A DNA stretch of 64,000 nt from Sesamum alatum. Taxonomy: Eukaryota; Streptophyta; Magnoliopsida; Lamiales; Pedaliaceae. Under the pieces are notes generated by a model that was not told the origin of the DNA, made no database searches, and saw only the letters and a list, made by a program, of their open reading frames with translations. Both the position numbers and the translations under genes were made by a program. The DNA is taken from positions 27,283,966 to 27,347,965 of the forward strand of contig JACGWO010000001.1 of assembly GCA_034509735.1 (NCBI GenBank), given 5' to 3'. Positions 45,131 through 55,137 of the stretch are shown in pieces. Numbering within the stretch: the stretch's first letter is position 1; each line of letters starts with the position of its first letter.

Positions 45131-46052
45131 TTTCAAGGAATTCAGTGTTCTTGGAGAAAGGTTTTTCCAATGGATGTCCAACGTGTTGAACCATTCCTTG
45201 AGGAATCAAGTGAGACGAATCAGTCATCAGCGCCAGAAGTTGCAAATACCTCACTTAGAGGTTTTAGGATAAATACCCAACAGGTCGATCCACCTCGCGA
45301 GGATCAACATGCCCGGCTGTCGAACAACCTCATGAGGAGCCAACCATGGTACCTGAACCGCCAGCTCCTGTCATGTCTGCGCCCGCAGTTACCACTAACG
45401 TTCCAGTCCTTCGTAGGTCAGCTAGTGTGCATCACCCTCCCGTGAGGTATGGCTTCTTAAGTGTGACCGGTCAGTTGGATAAGGATCCTAAGTCGTAATG
45501 GACTCCATGAGCGCAAACCAAGTGTGGACACTTGTAGACCCACCCAAAGGCGTTATACCAGTCGAGTGTAAATGGGTCTACAAACGTAAACTTGGCGTTG
45601 ATGGAGAAGTTACAACCTTCAAAGCCAGGCTAGTGGCGAATGGTTACACTCAACGAACGGGCCGACTTTGAGGATACCTAGTCGCCAGTAGCCATGGCTA
45701 AGTCCATTCGGATCATGCTATCCATAGCTACATGGTATGACTATGAAATATGGCCGATGGACATGAAAACGACATTCCTCAATGATTTCATTGAGAAAGA
45801 GATCTATATGGATCAGCTGGAGGGATTCACTGTTGTTGGAGAAGAGTAGAAAGTCTGCCGTCTCCAAAAGTCCATCTATGGCCTCAAACAAGCATCCCAT
45901 AGTTGGAACATTCACTTTGATGAAGTCATACAAGGATATGATTTTATCAAAAACGAATATGACCCTTGTGTATACAAGAAGCTCAATGGGAGCTCTGTAG
46001 AGTTCCTAGTGCTTTATGTGGACGACATTCTGCTCATTGGGAATGACGTTAG
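45131..46052 (+). pseudogene. Element F linker and RT N-terminal half, cut by element E
   Basis: Acidic/Pro-rich linker (45131-45480), a short deletion at about 45496, then RT: MDSMSANQVWTLVDPPKGV, CKWVYKRKLGVDGEVTTF, SIRIMLSIATWYDYEIWPMD, YMDQLEGFTVVGEE (then a TAG), VCRLQKSIYGLKQASHSWN and LYVDDILLIGND at about 46012-46047. The YVDD box is intact. Element E is inserted five bases after it (duplication GTTAG, 46048-46052); RT continues at 56485. Confidence 0.85.
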
Positions 46053-48041
46053 TGAAAGATTATGTGGATCGTCCCGGGAAAAGCGCGAATGCGGAAGCGC
46101 GGTATAATTAAAAATTAAAACGGAATTTAAACATGCTTTTAAATTAAAACACGTTTCAAAGGGTGTGCCTTTGAAATTTCCCGGGCATTCGGTGTATCTC
46201 ATGAACGTATAACATTAAAATAAATCATGGAGGCCATAGGGTTGGAAATTAAAGAGGGACGAAAATTTAAAACGAGACCTACCCGTTGTCGTTTTCGTCT
46301 TCAACGGCTACACGCGTTGTTCCCCGTTTTGCACCAAGATCCCGTCTTTGAGACCCTCTAATTCGTGACACACGATCCACCCACGTATCTTGCACGTCGT
46401 GCTAGCAACGAACAAGTGTATAATTTTGGAGTGGATGAATCAATAACACATTATCAATTAATGGTATTGATTCATCAAGATTCTAATGTTCCAAGAACAA
46501 AAGAATCAAGAAAATAATTTTCTTGAGAGAGAGAGAGGGCGGACGAGAGAGATGGGAGAGAGAGATCCGTGTGTGTGTGTTGTAGTGTGTGTGTTGGAGA
46601 TTCATCATCATGTAAATTGTAGGATGCTAGGGGTTTATATAGAAGAGGAGTTTAATCCTCTTTAAACTCCTCTTTTAAGAACTCTAATTTGATTAGGATT
46701 TTGACCTAGTCAAAGTCCTAGTCAAACTAGTGTTTTGACCTAGTCAAAACGATCCTAGCCATCCATCTCTCCCATTGATCTCAACCGTTGATTTAATTTA
46801 ATTTAATGGAATATTTAAAACCTATTTAAATATTTCCAAGAGGCTAAAATAAATATAAATATTATTTAAGCCCATTAAATAAATTCCTTTGATAAATCCA
46901 ATTTATCAATTTAATTCCTTCTATCAAATAGAAAGAATTATTTCTCCAAGAAAAATAAAGGTTCCGATTAAATCTAATTTAATCATTCCTTCACTCCAAT
47001 ATTTAATTCCAAATTAAATATTTAATTGTGTGTGGATAGTGTGTGACTCTTTAGGTTCACCATTCAGCTAGACTTGGTCGGATTCCTAGAATCCGTCCGT
47101 TACCATGGGTGGCCATCTAGCAACGGTCCATGGCACTAGAGACTAGGTGAAATATTCAGGGATGAACATTTAGGCTCTAACAGTACGCTTGTCCTTCTGT
47201 CTTCGGTCTCATCACTTAGTGTCTAGGGCACGGATAACGCAGGTACCCATCTTGGACCTAAGTGTCGGTCTGTCCTCACTAAACGCCGCAAGGGAAACCT
47301 TCCCTTCTGTTCAGTCACTGTGGCCACAGTTTTAGGGACAAGACCTAGAGCATACATGAGACTCAACTGTCAAAACCTATTGACAGGAGACAGATCCTTT
47401 CTTGGAAACTACTGTCACTTTGCACACCAGGACTGCACTAGACATGGCTTATGACTACCAAAGAGAATTCTGGCAATCTCTCACCATATCTAAGATACAG
47501 TTCTGATGTACAGGTAAACTCAGTAATTCCTCAAGTCAAAGGACTTGACCTGTACCGTTGGAACCGGGAATACTCGTCATACCTTGCAGACCATACTCAA
47601 GGTCCTCCGTAAGACGGTTCCCACGAGTCACCTCAGTCAGCTGCATCCTAGCAGGCTAACCCACTAACACTGCTTAGACGATCCTCATCACCCGTCGATG
47701 AAACACGACAGCAGATGCTTAGTGCAAGTCTCAAATGGAATCCCGGTACCCATTTTCGGGATTCCTTGACTTGGAGATTTCCGGACTGATTCGGGAAGAC
47801 TGATTTCATGGACCTACCTCCAAGCGTAGTCCCAGTCCCTGAAATTGATGCTCAGTCCGTGGGCTTTGTTTGCGTAGTGAACAGATATAGAAAAATGGGT
47901 GCAAGTGAACACAAACAAAGTAATGCCAAATGAAAATTCACTTCTTTATTCATTAATGATTCATCAAAACACTTATAATTGTCCAGACATAGGTTACATA
48001 TACCCGCCAAAAATTGGCTTACATGGTCACCTATTCTAACA
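46053..48041 (-). repeat. Element E 3' LTR
   Basis: 1989 bp, from TGAAAGATTATG to CTATTCTAACA, next to the polypurine tract. It differs from the 5' LTR at two sites I could find: C versus T at about 46304 (GTTTTCGTC against GTTTTTGTC) and A versus G at about 47690 (CCTCATCACC against CCTCGTCACC). Both are changes at CpG. TATA box is at 46634-46641 and TTGAC cluster at 46700-46750. This LTR would supply the 3' processing site. Confidence 0.96.
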
Positions 48042-48055
48042 ATCTCCCACTTGAC
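48042..48055 (-). other. Element E polypurine tract
   Basis: Minus strand AAGTGGGAGAT directly before the LTR start TGTTAGAATAGG, three to four bases after the pol stop codon. Primer for plus-strand DNA synthesis. Confidence 0.88.
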
Positions 48056-48057
48056 CT

Positions 48058-50241
48058 TTAAAGCCAATCACCCATATGCCTAATCCCCATCTTCTCAAGA
48101 TGTTGCGTATGAGCACTTTGCGACATAGGCTTTGTCAGCGGGTCTGCTGTGTTGTCTGCTGAGTTGACTCGGTCCATCCGAACGTCACCTCTTCCTACCA
48201 TTTCTCTAAGAAGATGGTAGCGTCTAAGAATGTGTTTGGAACGGTGGTGAGATCTCGGTTCCTTCGCTTGCGCTATTGCACCGTTGTTATCACAGAAGAT
48301 GACAACGGGCTCGGCGATGCTAGGCACCACACCCAACTCTTGGATGTAGTTTCTCATCCAAACCGCTTCCTTAGCAGCTTCTGAAGCTGCTATGTATTCA
48401 GCCTCAGTGGTGGAGTCAGCAGTGGTTGCTTGCTTGGAACTTTTCCAAGCCACTACTCCTCCGTTGAGCTTGAATACATACCCTGATTGAGACTTGGCAT
48501 CATCGTCATCAGACTGGAAGCTGGCGTCGCTAAAGCCTTCCAGAATTAGTTTTCCATTGCCATAGACTAAGAACATTTCCTTAGTCCTCCTTAGGTACTT
48601 AAGGATGCCCTTAACTGCATTCCAATGTGCCTCTCCTGCACAGGACTGATATCTGCTAGTCACGCTCAAAGCGTATGCAATGTCAGGCCTGGTGCAGTGG
48701 ACCGCATATTGGATGCTACCTACGGCAGAAGCATAGGGGATGACTTTCATCTTTTCAAGTTCCTCATCAGTCTGCGGGGACTGTTTCTTGGACAACTTGA
48801 TCCCATGCCTCATAGGAAGGAACCCTCGTTTGGAGTTGTCCATTCGATATCTCTTTAGGACTTTCTCCATATACGAGTTTTGGGTGAGCCCTAACATCCT
48901 TTTAGATCTGTCCCTGACAATCTGGATGCCTAGGATGTAGGATGCTTCACCCAAGTCCTTCATGGAAAACTTGGTTGACAGCCATGCTTTCGTGTTTCCT
49001 AACATTCTGACGTCATTTCCAATGAGCAGAATGTCATCCACGTAAAGCACTAGGAACACTATGGAGCTCCCACTGACCTTCTTGTATACACAAGGGTCGG
49101 ATTCGTTTTTGATGAAGTCATAACCCCGTATTACCTCATCAAATCGAATGTTCCAACTCCGGGAAGCTTGTTTGAGGCCATAGATGGACTTCTGGAGACG
49201 ACAGACTTTCTGTTCTTCTCCAGCGACCGTGAAACCCTCCGGCTGATCCATATAGATCTCTTCTTCAACGAAGCCGTTGAGGAAGGCCGTTTTCACGTCC
49301 ATCTGCCATATTTCATAGTCATGCCATGCTGCTATGGCAAGCAGGATCCGAATGGATTTAGCCATGGCTACTGGCGAGTAGGTATCCTCAAAATCGACCC
49401 CGGGTCGTTGAGTGTATCCCTTAGCTACAAGCCTAGCCTTGAAGGTAGTGACCTCTCCATCAACGCCGAGTTTGCGCTTGTAGACCCACTTACAGCCCAC
49501 TGGCTTAACACCTTTCGGTGGATCTACAAGTCTCCAAACTTGGTTCTCGCTCATGGAGTCCAATTCGGTTTTCATGGCCTCAAGCCATTTCCCAGAGTCG
49601 ATGTCTGACATCGCTTCCCCGTATGTCTTAGGATCGTTATCCAGAAGATCGGTCGCACCTAGAAATCCATATCTCACTGGAGGTCTGGATTCTCTAGTGG
49701 ACCTTCGGAGAACGGGAACGTTAGTGGTAACTGTGGGCGCTGACTGTATCGGAGCCGGCGGTTCAGGGGCCGGGGCTGGCCTGCCTTGAGGTTGTCCTTC
49801 ATGCCTAGCATGTTGGACTTCTCTAGGTAGGTCAGTCCTCCTAGTGTCTATCCTGAATCCTCTAGGTGAGGTTTCCGCGACTGTTTCTGATGACTGAGTT
49901 CCATCACTTGATTCCTCAAGGATCAGCTCATCAGGTTGGATATCCTCCGGGAAGCGTTGCTCCAAGAATACTGCATTCCTTGAAACAAATACCTTTTGTT
50001 CCAAAGGGTCATAAAAGTAATAACCCGCAGTTTCTTTAGGGTATCCAACGAACCTGCATAGACTAGACCTGGATTCTAGCTTATCTCCCACTAACCTCTT
50101 GACGTATGCGGGGCTACCCCACACTTTCAAGTAGTTGTAGGATGCAGGCTTGCCGTGCCATATCTCATATGGCGTTTGGGTCACTACACTAGTAGGCGCC
50201 AAATTCAATAACTTGGCTGCCGTTTCTAATGCATAACCCAA
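48058..50241 (-). CDS. Element E pol, second part: integrase C-terminus, RT and RNase H
   Basis: 727-codon open stretch, no internal stop. It begins inside integrase (YALETAAKLLNLAPTS, residue 3 on); the ATG is incidental, since the natural pol is one polyprotein with the upstream gag part. Order: integrase C-terminal region (WHGKPASYNYLKVWG about 28-42, GYPKETAGYYFYD about 66-78); acidic/Pro-rich linker (about 100-200); RT from about 218 with QMDVKTAF (Asp 315) and YVDD at 400-403; RNase H with DASF (Asp 572), TTEAEY (Glu 613), FCDNNGA (Asp 651) and NTADPLTK (Asp 700). All catalytic residues are present. It ends MGDWL and a stop three bases before the polypurine tract. The frame differs from the gag part because of one missing G at about 50236. 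Confidence 0.93.
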   Translation of the reverse strand: MGYALETAAKLLNLAPTSVVTQTPYEIWHGKPASYNYLKVWGSPAYVKRLVGDKLESRSSLCRFVGYPKETAGYYFYDPLEQKVFVSRNAVFLEQRFPEDIQPDELILEESSDGTQSSETVAETSPRGFRIDTRRTDLPREVQHARHEGQPQGRPAPAPEPPAPIQSAPTVTTNVPVLRRSTRESRPPVRYGFLGATDLLDNDPKTYGEAMSDIDSGKWLEAMKTELDSMSENQVWRLVDPPKGVKPVGCKWVYKRKLGVDGEVTTFKARLVAKGYTQRPGVDFEDTYSPVAMAKSIRILLAIAAWHDYEIWQMDVKTAFLNGFVEEEIYMDQPEGFTVAGEEQKVCRLQKSIYGLKQASRSWNIRFDEVIRGYDFIKNESDPCVYKKVSGSSIVFLVLYVDDILLIGNDVRMLGNTKAWLSTKFSMKDLGEASYILGIQIVRDRSKRMLGLTQNSYMEKVLKRYRMDNSKRGFLPMRHGIKLSKKQSPQTDEELEKMKVIPYASAVGSIQYAVHCTRPDIAYALSVTSRYQSCAGEAHWNAVKGILKYLRRTKEMFLVYGNGKLILEGFSDASFQSDDDDAKSQSGYVFKLNGGVVAWKSSKQATTADSTTEAEYIAASEAAKEAVWMRNYIQELGVVPSIAEPVVIFCDNNGAIAQAKEPRSHHRSKHILRRYHLLREMVGRGDVRMDRVNSADNTADPLTKPMSQSAHTQHLEKMGIRHMGDWL

Positions 50242-52109
50242 AACGATAGGGGCAATTTGGTAAAACTCATCATGGAACGAACCATGTCCAACAGGGTTCG
50301 GTTCCTCCTTTCAGAGACGCCATTTAACTGTGGTGTTCCGGGAGGTGTCCATTCTGATATTATACCATGTTCCTTTAGATAATCTAGGAATTCGGCACTA
50401 AGGTATTCACCGCCTCGGTCTGACCGTAGGACTTTAATTTTGCAGTTGGTCTGGTTCTCCACTTCAAGTCTGAATTCTTTAAACCTCTCAAGAGCTTCAG
50501 ACTTGTACCTCATTAGGTAAACATAACCATACCGTGAATGATCATCGGTGAAGGTTATGAAGTAGGAGAACCCACCTCGGGCCTGCGTCCTTAGTGGTCC
50601 ACACACGTCTGTATGGACCAAGTCCAACAGACCTGTGGCAAGCCTGCTTTGTCCTACAAAGGGCTTCTTGGTCATTTTCCCTCTTAGACAAGATTCACAA
50701 GTTGGTAGATCACTCAAGTCCCCAACCTCTAGGTTCTTTGAGTCTACCAACCTTTTCATCCTATCTTGGGATATGTGACCTAGCCTAGCGTGCCACAGAC
50801 GTGCGTTCCCGTTATTATCTAATTTCCGTTTGTGTTGAGCGTTAAGAACGAAATTCGTTTGTTGCAAGATATAGAGCCCATTATGTAATGTACCAAGTAG
50901 ATGAGCAATTCCACACCTCATCAAATAAAAGCAATTTTTATTGATTTTAAACTCATAACCATTATTGTCTAACAATGGAATGGAAATGATGTTTTTAATC
51001 ATACTGGGTACAAAATAAACTTGCTCTAATTCTATGCTAATGGTATCACTAATAACTAAAGTGGCGGATCCTACTGCTTCTGCCGAGATGGCCTTGCCAT
51101 TTCCGAGCTTCAGGATCATGTCCCCGCTACTTAGTTTTCTGCTTCTTTTCAACACCTGCAGATCATTGCAAATGTGAGCTCCACAGCCGGTATCCAATAC
51201 CCAAGAGGCAGAATTAGTGACCATGTTAACCTCAATCACAAATATACCTTGGTTTGAGAAGAGTTTGGGGCACTCTCTCTTCCAATGCCCTTTCTCACGG
51301 CAGTTGATACATATGTCATATGCCTTCGACTGTTGCTTGGAGACAACCTTTCCCTTTCCTTTGCCTTTCCCCTCTTTGGCAATGGGAACACTCTGAGTGT
51401 TCGTAGCTGCTATGACTGCCTTTCCCTTCCCTTTCTTCCTTTTCCAACGTCCGGCGCCCTTGCCTTTCGTCTTGGAAGTAGAAGCACCTCCAAACAATAC
51501 CGAAGGCGTGGACTTCTTAGTCGTTGCCTCGTATTGCACCAACATATTGATCAACTCATGAATACCCTTCTCAAGTGCATTCATGTTGTAGTTGACAATA
51601 AATTGATCAAAGGAGGGTGGGAGTGACTGAAGGATCACATCTATGTACGTTTCGTTATCGAGACCTGCCTTTAGGTCCTCGAGCTTTTCCACTAGGGTAA
51701 GCATTTTAACCCCATGTTCTTGTACAGAGGATCCTTCTGTCATTTTAGTTCCAAAGAACGCCTTGGTCGCGACATACCTAGTATGCCGGTCCGGGACTGC
51801 ATAGCAATCCTTAAGGCGAGCCATTATGGAAGGGACATCGTCTAGCCTTTCATATTGCTTCTGAATCTCATTGGTCATCGAAGCAAGTATGATGCTACGA
51901 ACCTTCCGGTTATCCTTATGCCAAGTCTCGAACGTCTCACGTTCCTCTGGCGTGGATCCTTCCGGTAAGGTCCTAGGGAGAGGCTCGTCCATGACGTAGC
52001 CTTGGTTCTCATAATCCAGGACTATCCTGAGATTGCGCAACCAGTCGTTGTAGTTGGTTCCATTAAATTTGTTTGTCTCAAGAATGGTTGAAAGTGGGTT
52101 CTTAGACAT
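50226..52109 (-). CDS. Element E gag, protease and integrase N-terminal part
   Basis: 627-codon open stretch starting MSKNPLSTILETNKFNGTNY at 52109; start set by agreement of all gag copies. Order: copia gag (1 to about 200, with DWLRNLRIVL at 22-31 and LINMLVQYEAT at 187-196); a Lys/Gly-rich basic tail (214-262); zinc knuckle C267-C270-H275-C280; protease DTG at 306-308; integrase zinc-binding residues H440, H445, C471, C474; integrase DD35E with D501, D564 and E600 (35 residues between the last two). It leaves frame at residue 624 (LSFW then VMH stop) because a G is missing from the run that gives Trp-Gly-Tyr in the relatives. Gag would form particles, protease process the polyprotein, integrase insert the cDNA. 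Confidence 0.94.
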   Translation of the reverse strand: MSKNPLSTILETNKFNGTNYNDWLRNLRIVLDYENQGYVMDEPLPRTLPEGSTPEERETFETWHKDNRKVRSIILASMTNEIQKQYERLDDVPSIMARLKDCYAVPDRHTRYVATKAFFGTKMTEGSSVQEHGVKMLTLVEKLEDLKAGLDNETYIDVILQSLPPSFDQFIVNYNMNALEKGIHELINMLVQYEATTKKSTPSVLFGGASTSKTKGKGAGRWKRKKGKGKAVIAATNTQSVPIAKEGKGKGKGKVVSKQQSKAYDICINCREKGHWKRECPKLFSNQGIFVIEVNMVTNSASWVLDTGCGAHICNDLQVLKRSRKLSSGDMILKLGNGKAISAEAVGSATLVISDTISIELEQVYFVPSMIKNIISIPLLDNNGYEFKINKNCFYLMRCGIAHLLGTLHNGLYILQQTNFVLNAQHKRKLDNNGNARLWHARLGHISQDRMKRLVDSKNLEVGDLSDLPTCESCLRGKMTKKPFVGQSRLATGLLDLVHTDVCGPLRTQARGGFSYFITFTDDHSRYGYVYLMRYKSEALERFKEFRLEVENQTNCKIKVLRSDRGGEYLSAEFLDYLKEHGIISEWTPPGTPQLNGVSERRNRTLLDMVRSMMSFTKLPLSFWVMH

Positions 52110-54477
52110 TTTAAAATCTACATGTTGAAAAACAACGCGCGATCAGCAGAAAGTAAAGACGGTGGTTTGATAAAAAATAATTAAATGCTTGGTCTTTAGT
52201 CATTTAATCCTCCCACTATTTATACGAAAACACGGTACTCTCAAACGTAGTTTTCGGGAAATCCTTTCCTAGTGGGCTTGGGATCCACAGCGATTTTTCC
52301 CATACCCCGCTTTTACGATTCGCATGGAAAAGATCCTGTGGGAGGTATTCCATACCATTCTCGTTCCACGAGATTCCCAAGATTATTGCCTCACCCTTTT
52401 GCATGATCCCGAGGACTCCAAGCGAATCATGCTAATTAGGCGTTAGACCCGACCCAATCGACCGAGCCATGGACCCACTAGTACCCCCACGACTCGTGAG
52501 ACAGGTAGCAGCAGCCCATTTTTCGTTCATGACATAGTGCAGCTTCTTTTAAGTACAATAACGTGCCACGACTCGTGAGACCACGCTATTGACCTAAAAC
52601 AGCTTCCTCACTATGCCACGGATTGGAAGGCATGGACGAACTCCTAGAGTTCATGTCCACTTTATCTAGGGTCTAATATTTTAACATTGGTCCAACCAAT
52701 GTGAGAGTAATAATGACCGAGATCTCATACTATATCCATACATTTATCCAAAAATGCATAAATCAAATTCATCCATAGCAGTTATACATGATAAATAAAA
52801 CCCATTCATCCATCACAATAACCACATGCAAAATTAAAGCCTAGCACGCCCCTGTTGGATGATCACAAGCCCGAATCCTATGCGATCCACTGAGCCCGCA
52901 GTGGATCTATGGTCAATCTAGGGTTGGTCCTATACTATTACAATAATAGTAACCCAATCATCATTCTGATGGGCCTTGGTCTCTTTTTCTCTTTCTTCAC
53001 TTCATGGAAAACGCCAAGGGACCTCCGGTCTGTGCTCTCCATGTGGTCCTTCCTTCTTCTCCACCAATTACAAGAATGGAAACCTCACTCCTAGTCTACT
53101 CTCATTACATATAAAAAAATTAGAAACCCCAGCGAAACCCCGGGGGGAGTACATAAGGAGGGAGGTAGAAAGCCTTATTATTCCAAGGCACTAGAAAGAG
53201 AGAAGGAGAAAGCAGTTAAAGAGGCACACAGGCCCAACAGTAAATTAAACCATACATTCGGTCTAGGGCTCGTGATCATCCATTTCCATCCAACACACAT
53301 AATTACATGATCCAATCACATAATCATAATATTCCAACAACACATGATTTCCAATCACATCAATCCAAGATGAAAATAAATGAACATGTGCGCAACGTGT
53401 GAAAAAAATAAAACACAAATATTGGTAATAATATTTTTCTCGTTTTAGGAAAACCTTTCCTCATTATTTTAAGTAAAATAACCCCGGGATTCCAAATCCA
53501 TTTATTTTACTCCTAAAATAATGTCTTTAGGAATTTAGGAAAAATTGAACCCAAAAAACGAATTTTCAGAATTAATTCAAAATTAAAACTGAAAATAAAT
53601 TTAAAAATAAAATAATAATGCTAGGGTTTCAAAAAACCCTAGCTGCAGCAGCCGCCGGCCGCCGCCACCGGCAGCAGCCGGCAGGCCGTGCGCGCAGGGC
53701 AGCAGGCCCAGCCTGCCGCCCCTGCGCGCGCAGGCACTGCCTGGCCGGGCGCGCGCGCGCAGGCCCCTTGCCTGCGTGCGCGCGCGCCTGGCCGGCAGCG
53801 CGCTGCGCGGCCTGGTGTTCCGGCAGGCCGACGCGCGCGCAGGCTCCTTTGCCTGTGCGCGCGCGCTGGCCTGCTGGCCACCGGCCGCATCCCTGCGTCG
53901 CGCGCAAAGCGCGCGCGCAGACGCGCACTGGGCGTGCCTGCCGGGCGCGCGCGCGCAGACGCCTCCGTCTGCGTGCGCGCGCGCCTGGCGGCGCGCCTGG
54001 TGCCCGTCCGCGCGCGGGCTCCTCCGCCCGCCAGCCTTGCGCGCGCGCGCGCATGGGCGCGCCTGCCGGGCGCGCGCGCGCAGACACCTCTGTCTGCCCG
54101 CGCGCGCGCCTGGAGGCGTTTCCATGCGCGCACGCCCGCGCGCAGCCAACCCGGCTGCGCGCTGCCCCTGCGCGGCCGGCAGCGCGCGCGCGCGCAGGCT
54201 TCCCATGCCTGCGCGCGTCTGCCCTGCCGGCAGCGCTCGGCTGCGCGCGGCCAGCCTTCCCGGCTGGCCGGCTGTGACGTTTTCTCGTTTTTCAAATTAA
54301 TTCCCATCCCGATTCCCAAGAAAAACAGAAAATACCAATATTCAGCAATTCACACGAATTAAAAGCAATAAAATAACATGCTTCAAGAATCAAGAAATTC
54401 AAGATTTAATAACAACATGCTATTTCACGTTTCATGCTTAAAACGCACATAAACCCTAGGCCTATACACCGAACCGG
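52110..54477 (-). other. Element E 5' leader
   Basis: 2.37 kb untranslated region between primer site and gag, very long for a copia element. From gag outward: CCTCCCACTATTTATACG (52208-52225), CCTTTCCTAGTGGGCTTGGGATCC (52263-52286), motif pair CACGACTCGTGAGAC (52487-52502 and 52566-52581, 79 bp apart), GGATGATCACAAGCCCGAATCC and GCCCGCAGTGGATCTATGG (about 52856-52912), then TTTTAGGAAAACCTTTCCTCATTATTT (53434-53460), then the GC-rich island. No credible ORF outside composition-driven ones. Confidence 0.85.
53641..54277 (-). repeat. GC-rich stem-loop island in element E leader
   Basis: About 640 bp of GC- and CpG-dense sequence. Stem-loop cores: AGGC/GCCT at 53732-53742, 53761-53773, 53841-53854 and 54196-54210; AGAC/GTCT at 53957-53970 and 54082-54095; GGGC/GCCC at 54016-54030. 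Most are embedded in GCGCGCGCGC arms that extend the stem to 10-15 pairs. Intervals are 29, 80, 116, 59, 66 and 114 bp, close to multiples of about 60 for the later ones. Ala/Arg-rich ORFs on both strands are by-products. Confidence 0.88.
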
Positions 54478-54489
54478 GCTCTGATACCA
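54478..54489 (-). other. Element E primer-binding site
   Basis: Minus strand TGGTATCAGAGC, exact complement of the plant initiator methionine tRNA 3' end, one base inside the 5' LTR (54491). Confidence 0.95.
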
Positions 54490-55071
54490 CTGAAAGATTA
54501 TGTGGATCGTCCCGGGAAAAGCGCGAATGCGGAAGCGCGGTATAATTAAAAATTAAAACGGAATTTAAACATGCTTTTAAATTAAAACACGTTTCAAAGG
54601 GTGTGCCTTTGAAATTTCCCGGGCATTCGGTGTATCTCATGAACGTATAACATTAAAATAAATCATGGAGGCCATAGGGTTGGAAATTAAAGAGGGACGA
54701 AAATTTAAAACGAGACCTACCCGTTGTCGTTTTTGTCTTCAACGGCTACACGCGTTGTTCCCCGTTTTGCACCAAGATCCCGTCTTTGAGACCCTCTAAT
54801 TCGTGACACACGATCCACCCACGTATCTTGCACGTCGTGCTAGCAACGAACAAGTGTATAATTTTGGAGTGGATGAATCAATAACACATTATCAATTAAT
54901 GGTATTGATTCATCAAGATTCTAATGTTCCAAGAACAAAAGAATCAAGAAAATAATTTTCTTGAGAGAGAGAGAGGGCGGACGAGAGAGATGGGAGAGAG
55001 AGATCCGTGTGTGTGTGTTGTAGTGTGTGTGTTGGAGATTCATCATCATGTAAATTGTAGGATGCTAGGGG

Positions 55072-55079
55072 TTTATATA
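55072..55079 (-). promoter_or_regulatory. TATA box of element E 5' LTR
   Basis: TATATAAA on the minus strand (plus-strand TTTATATA). Transcription should start about 25-35 bp toward lower coordinates, near 55040, just before the GT/GA (sense CA/CT) tract. The same site is preserved in solo LTRs at 2254 and 27910. Confidence 0.65.
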
Positions 55080-55137
55080 GAAGAGGAGTTTAATCCTCTT
55101 TAAACTCCTCTTTTAAGAACTCTAATTTGATTAGGAT

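Noticed and set aside
48058..52109. Reading E's two stretches as two separate natural genes (gag-protease and pol)
   Set aside because: The break falls inside the integrase domain, not at a domain boundary, and relatives have one more G at that place, so it is a frameshift in one polyprotein.
54478..54489. tRNA gene at the initiator-Met-like sequences
   Set aside because: Only a 12-base primer site is present at each LTR edge. No tRNA body can be folded around it.
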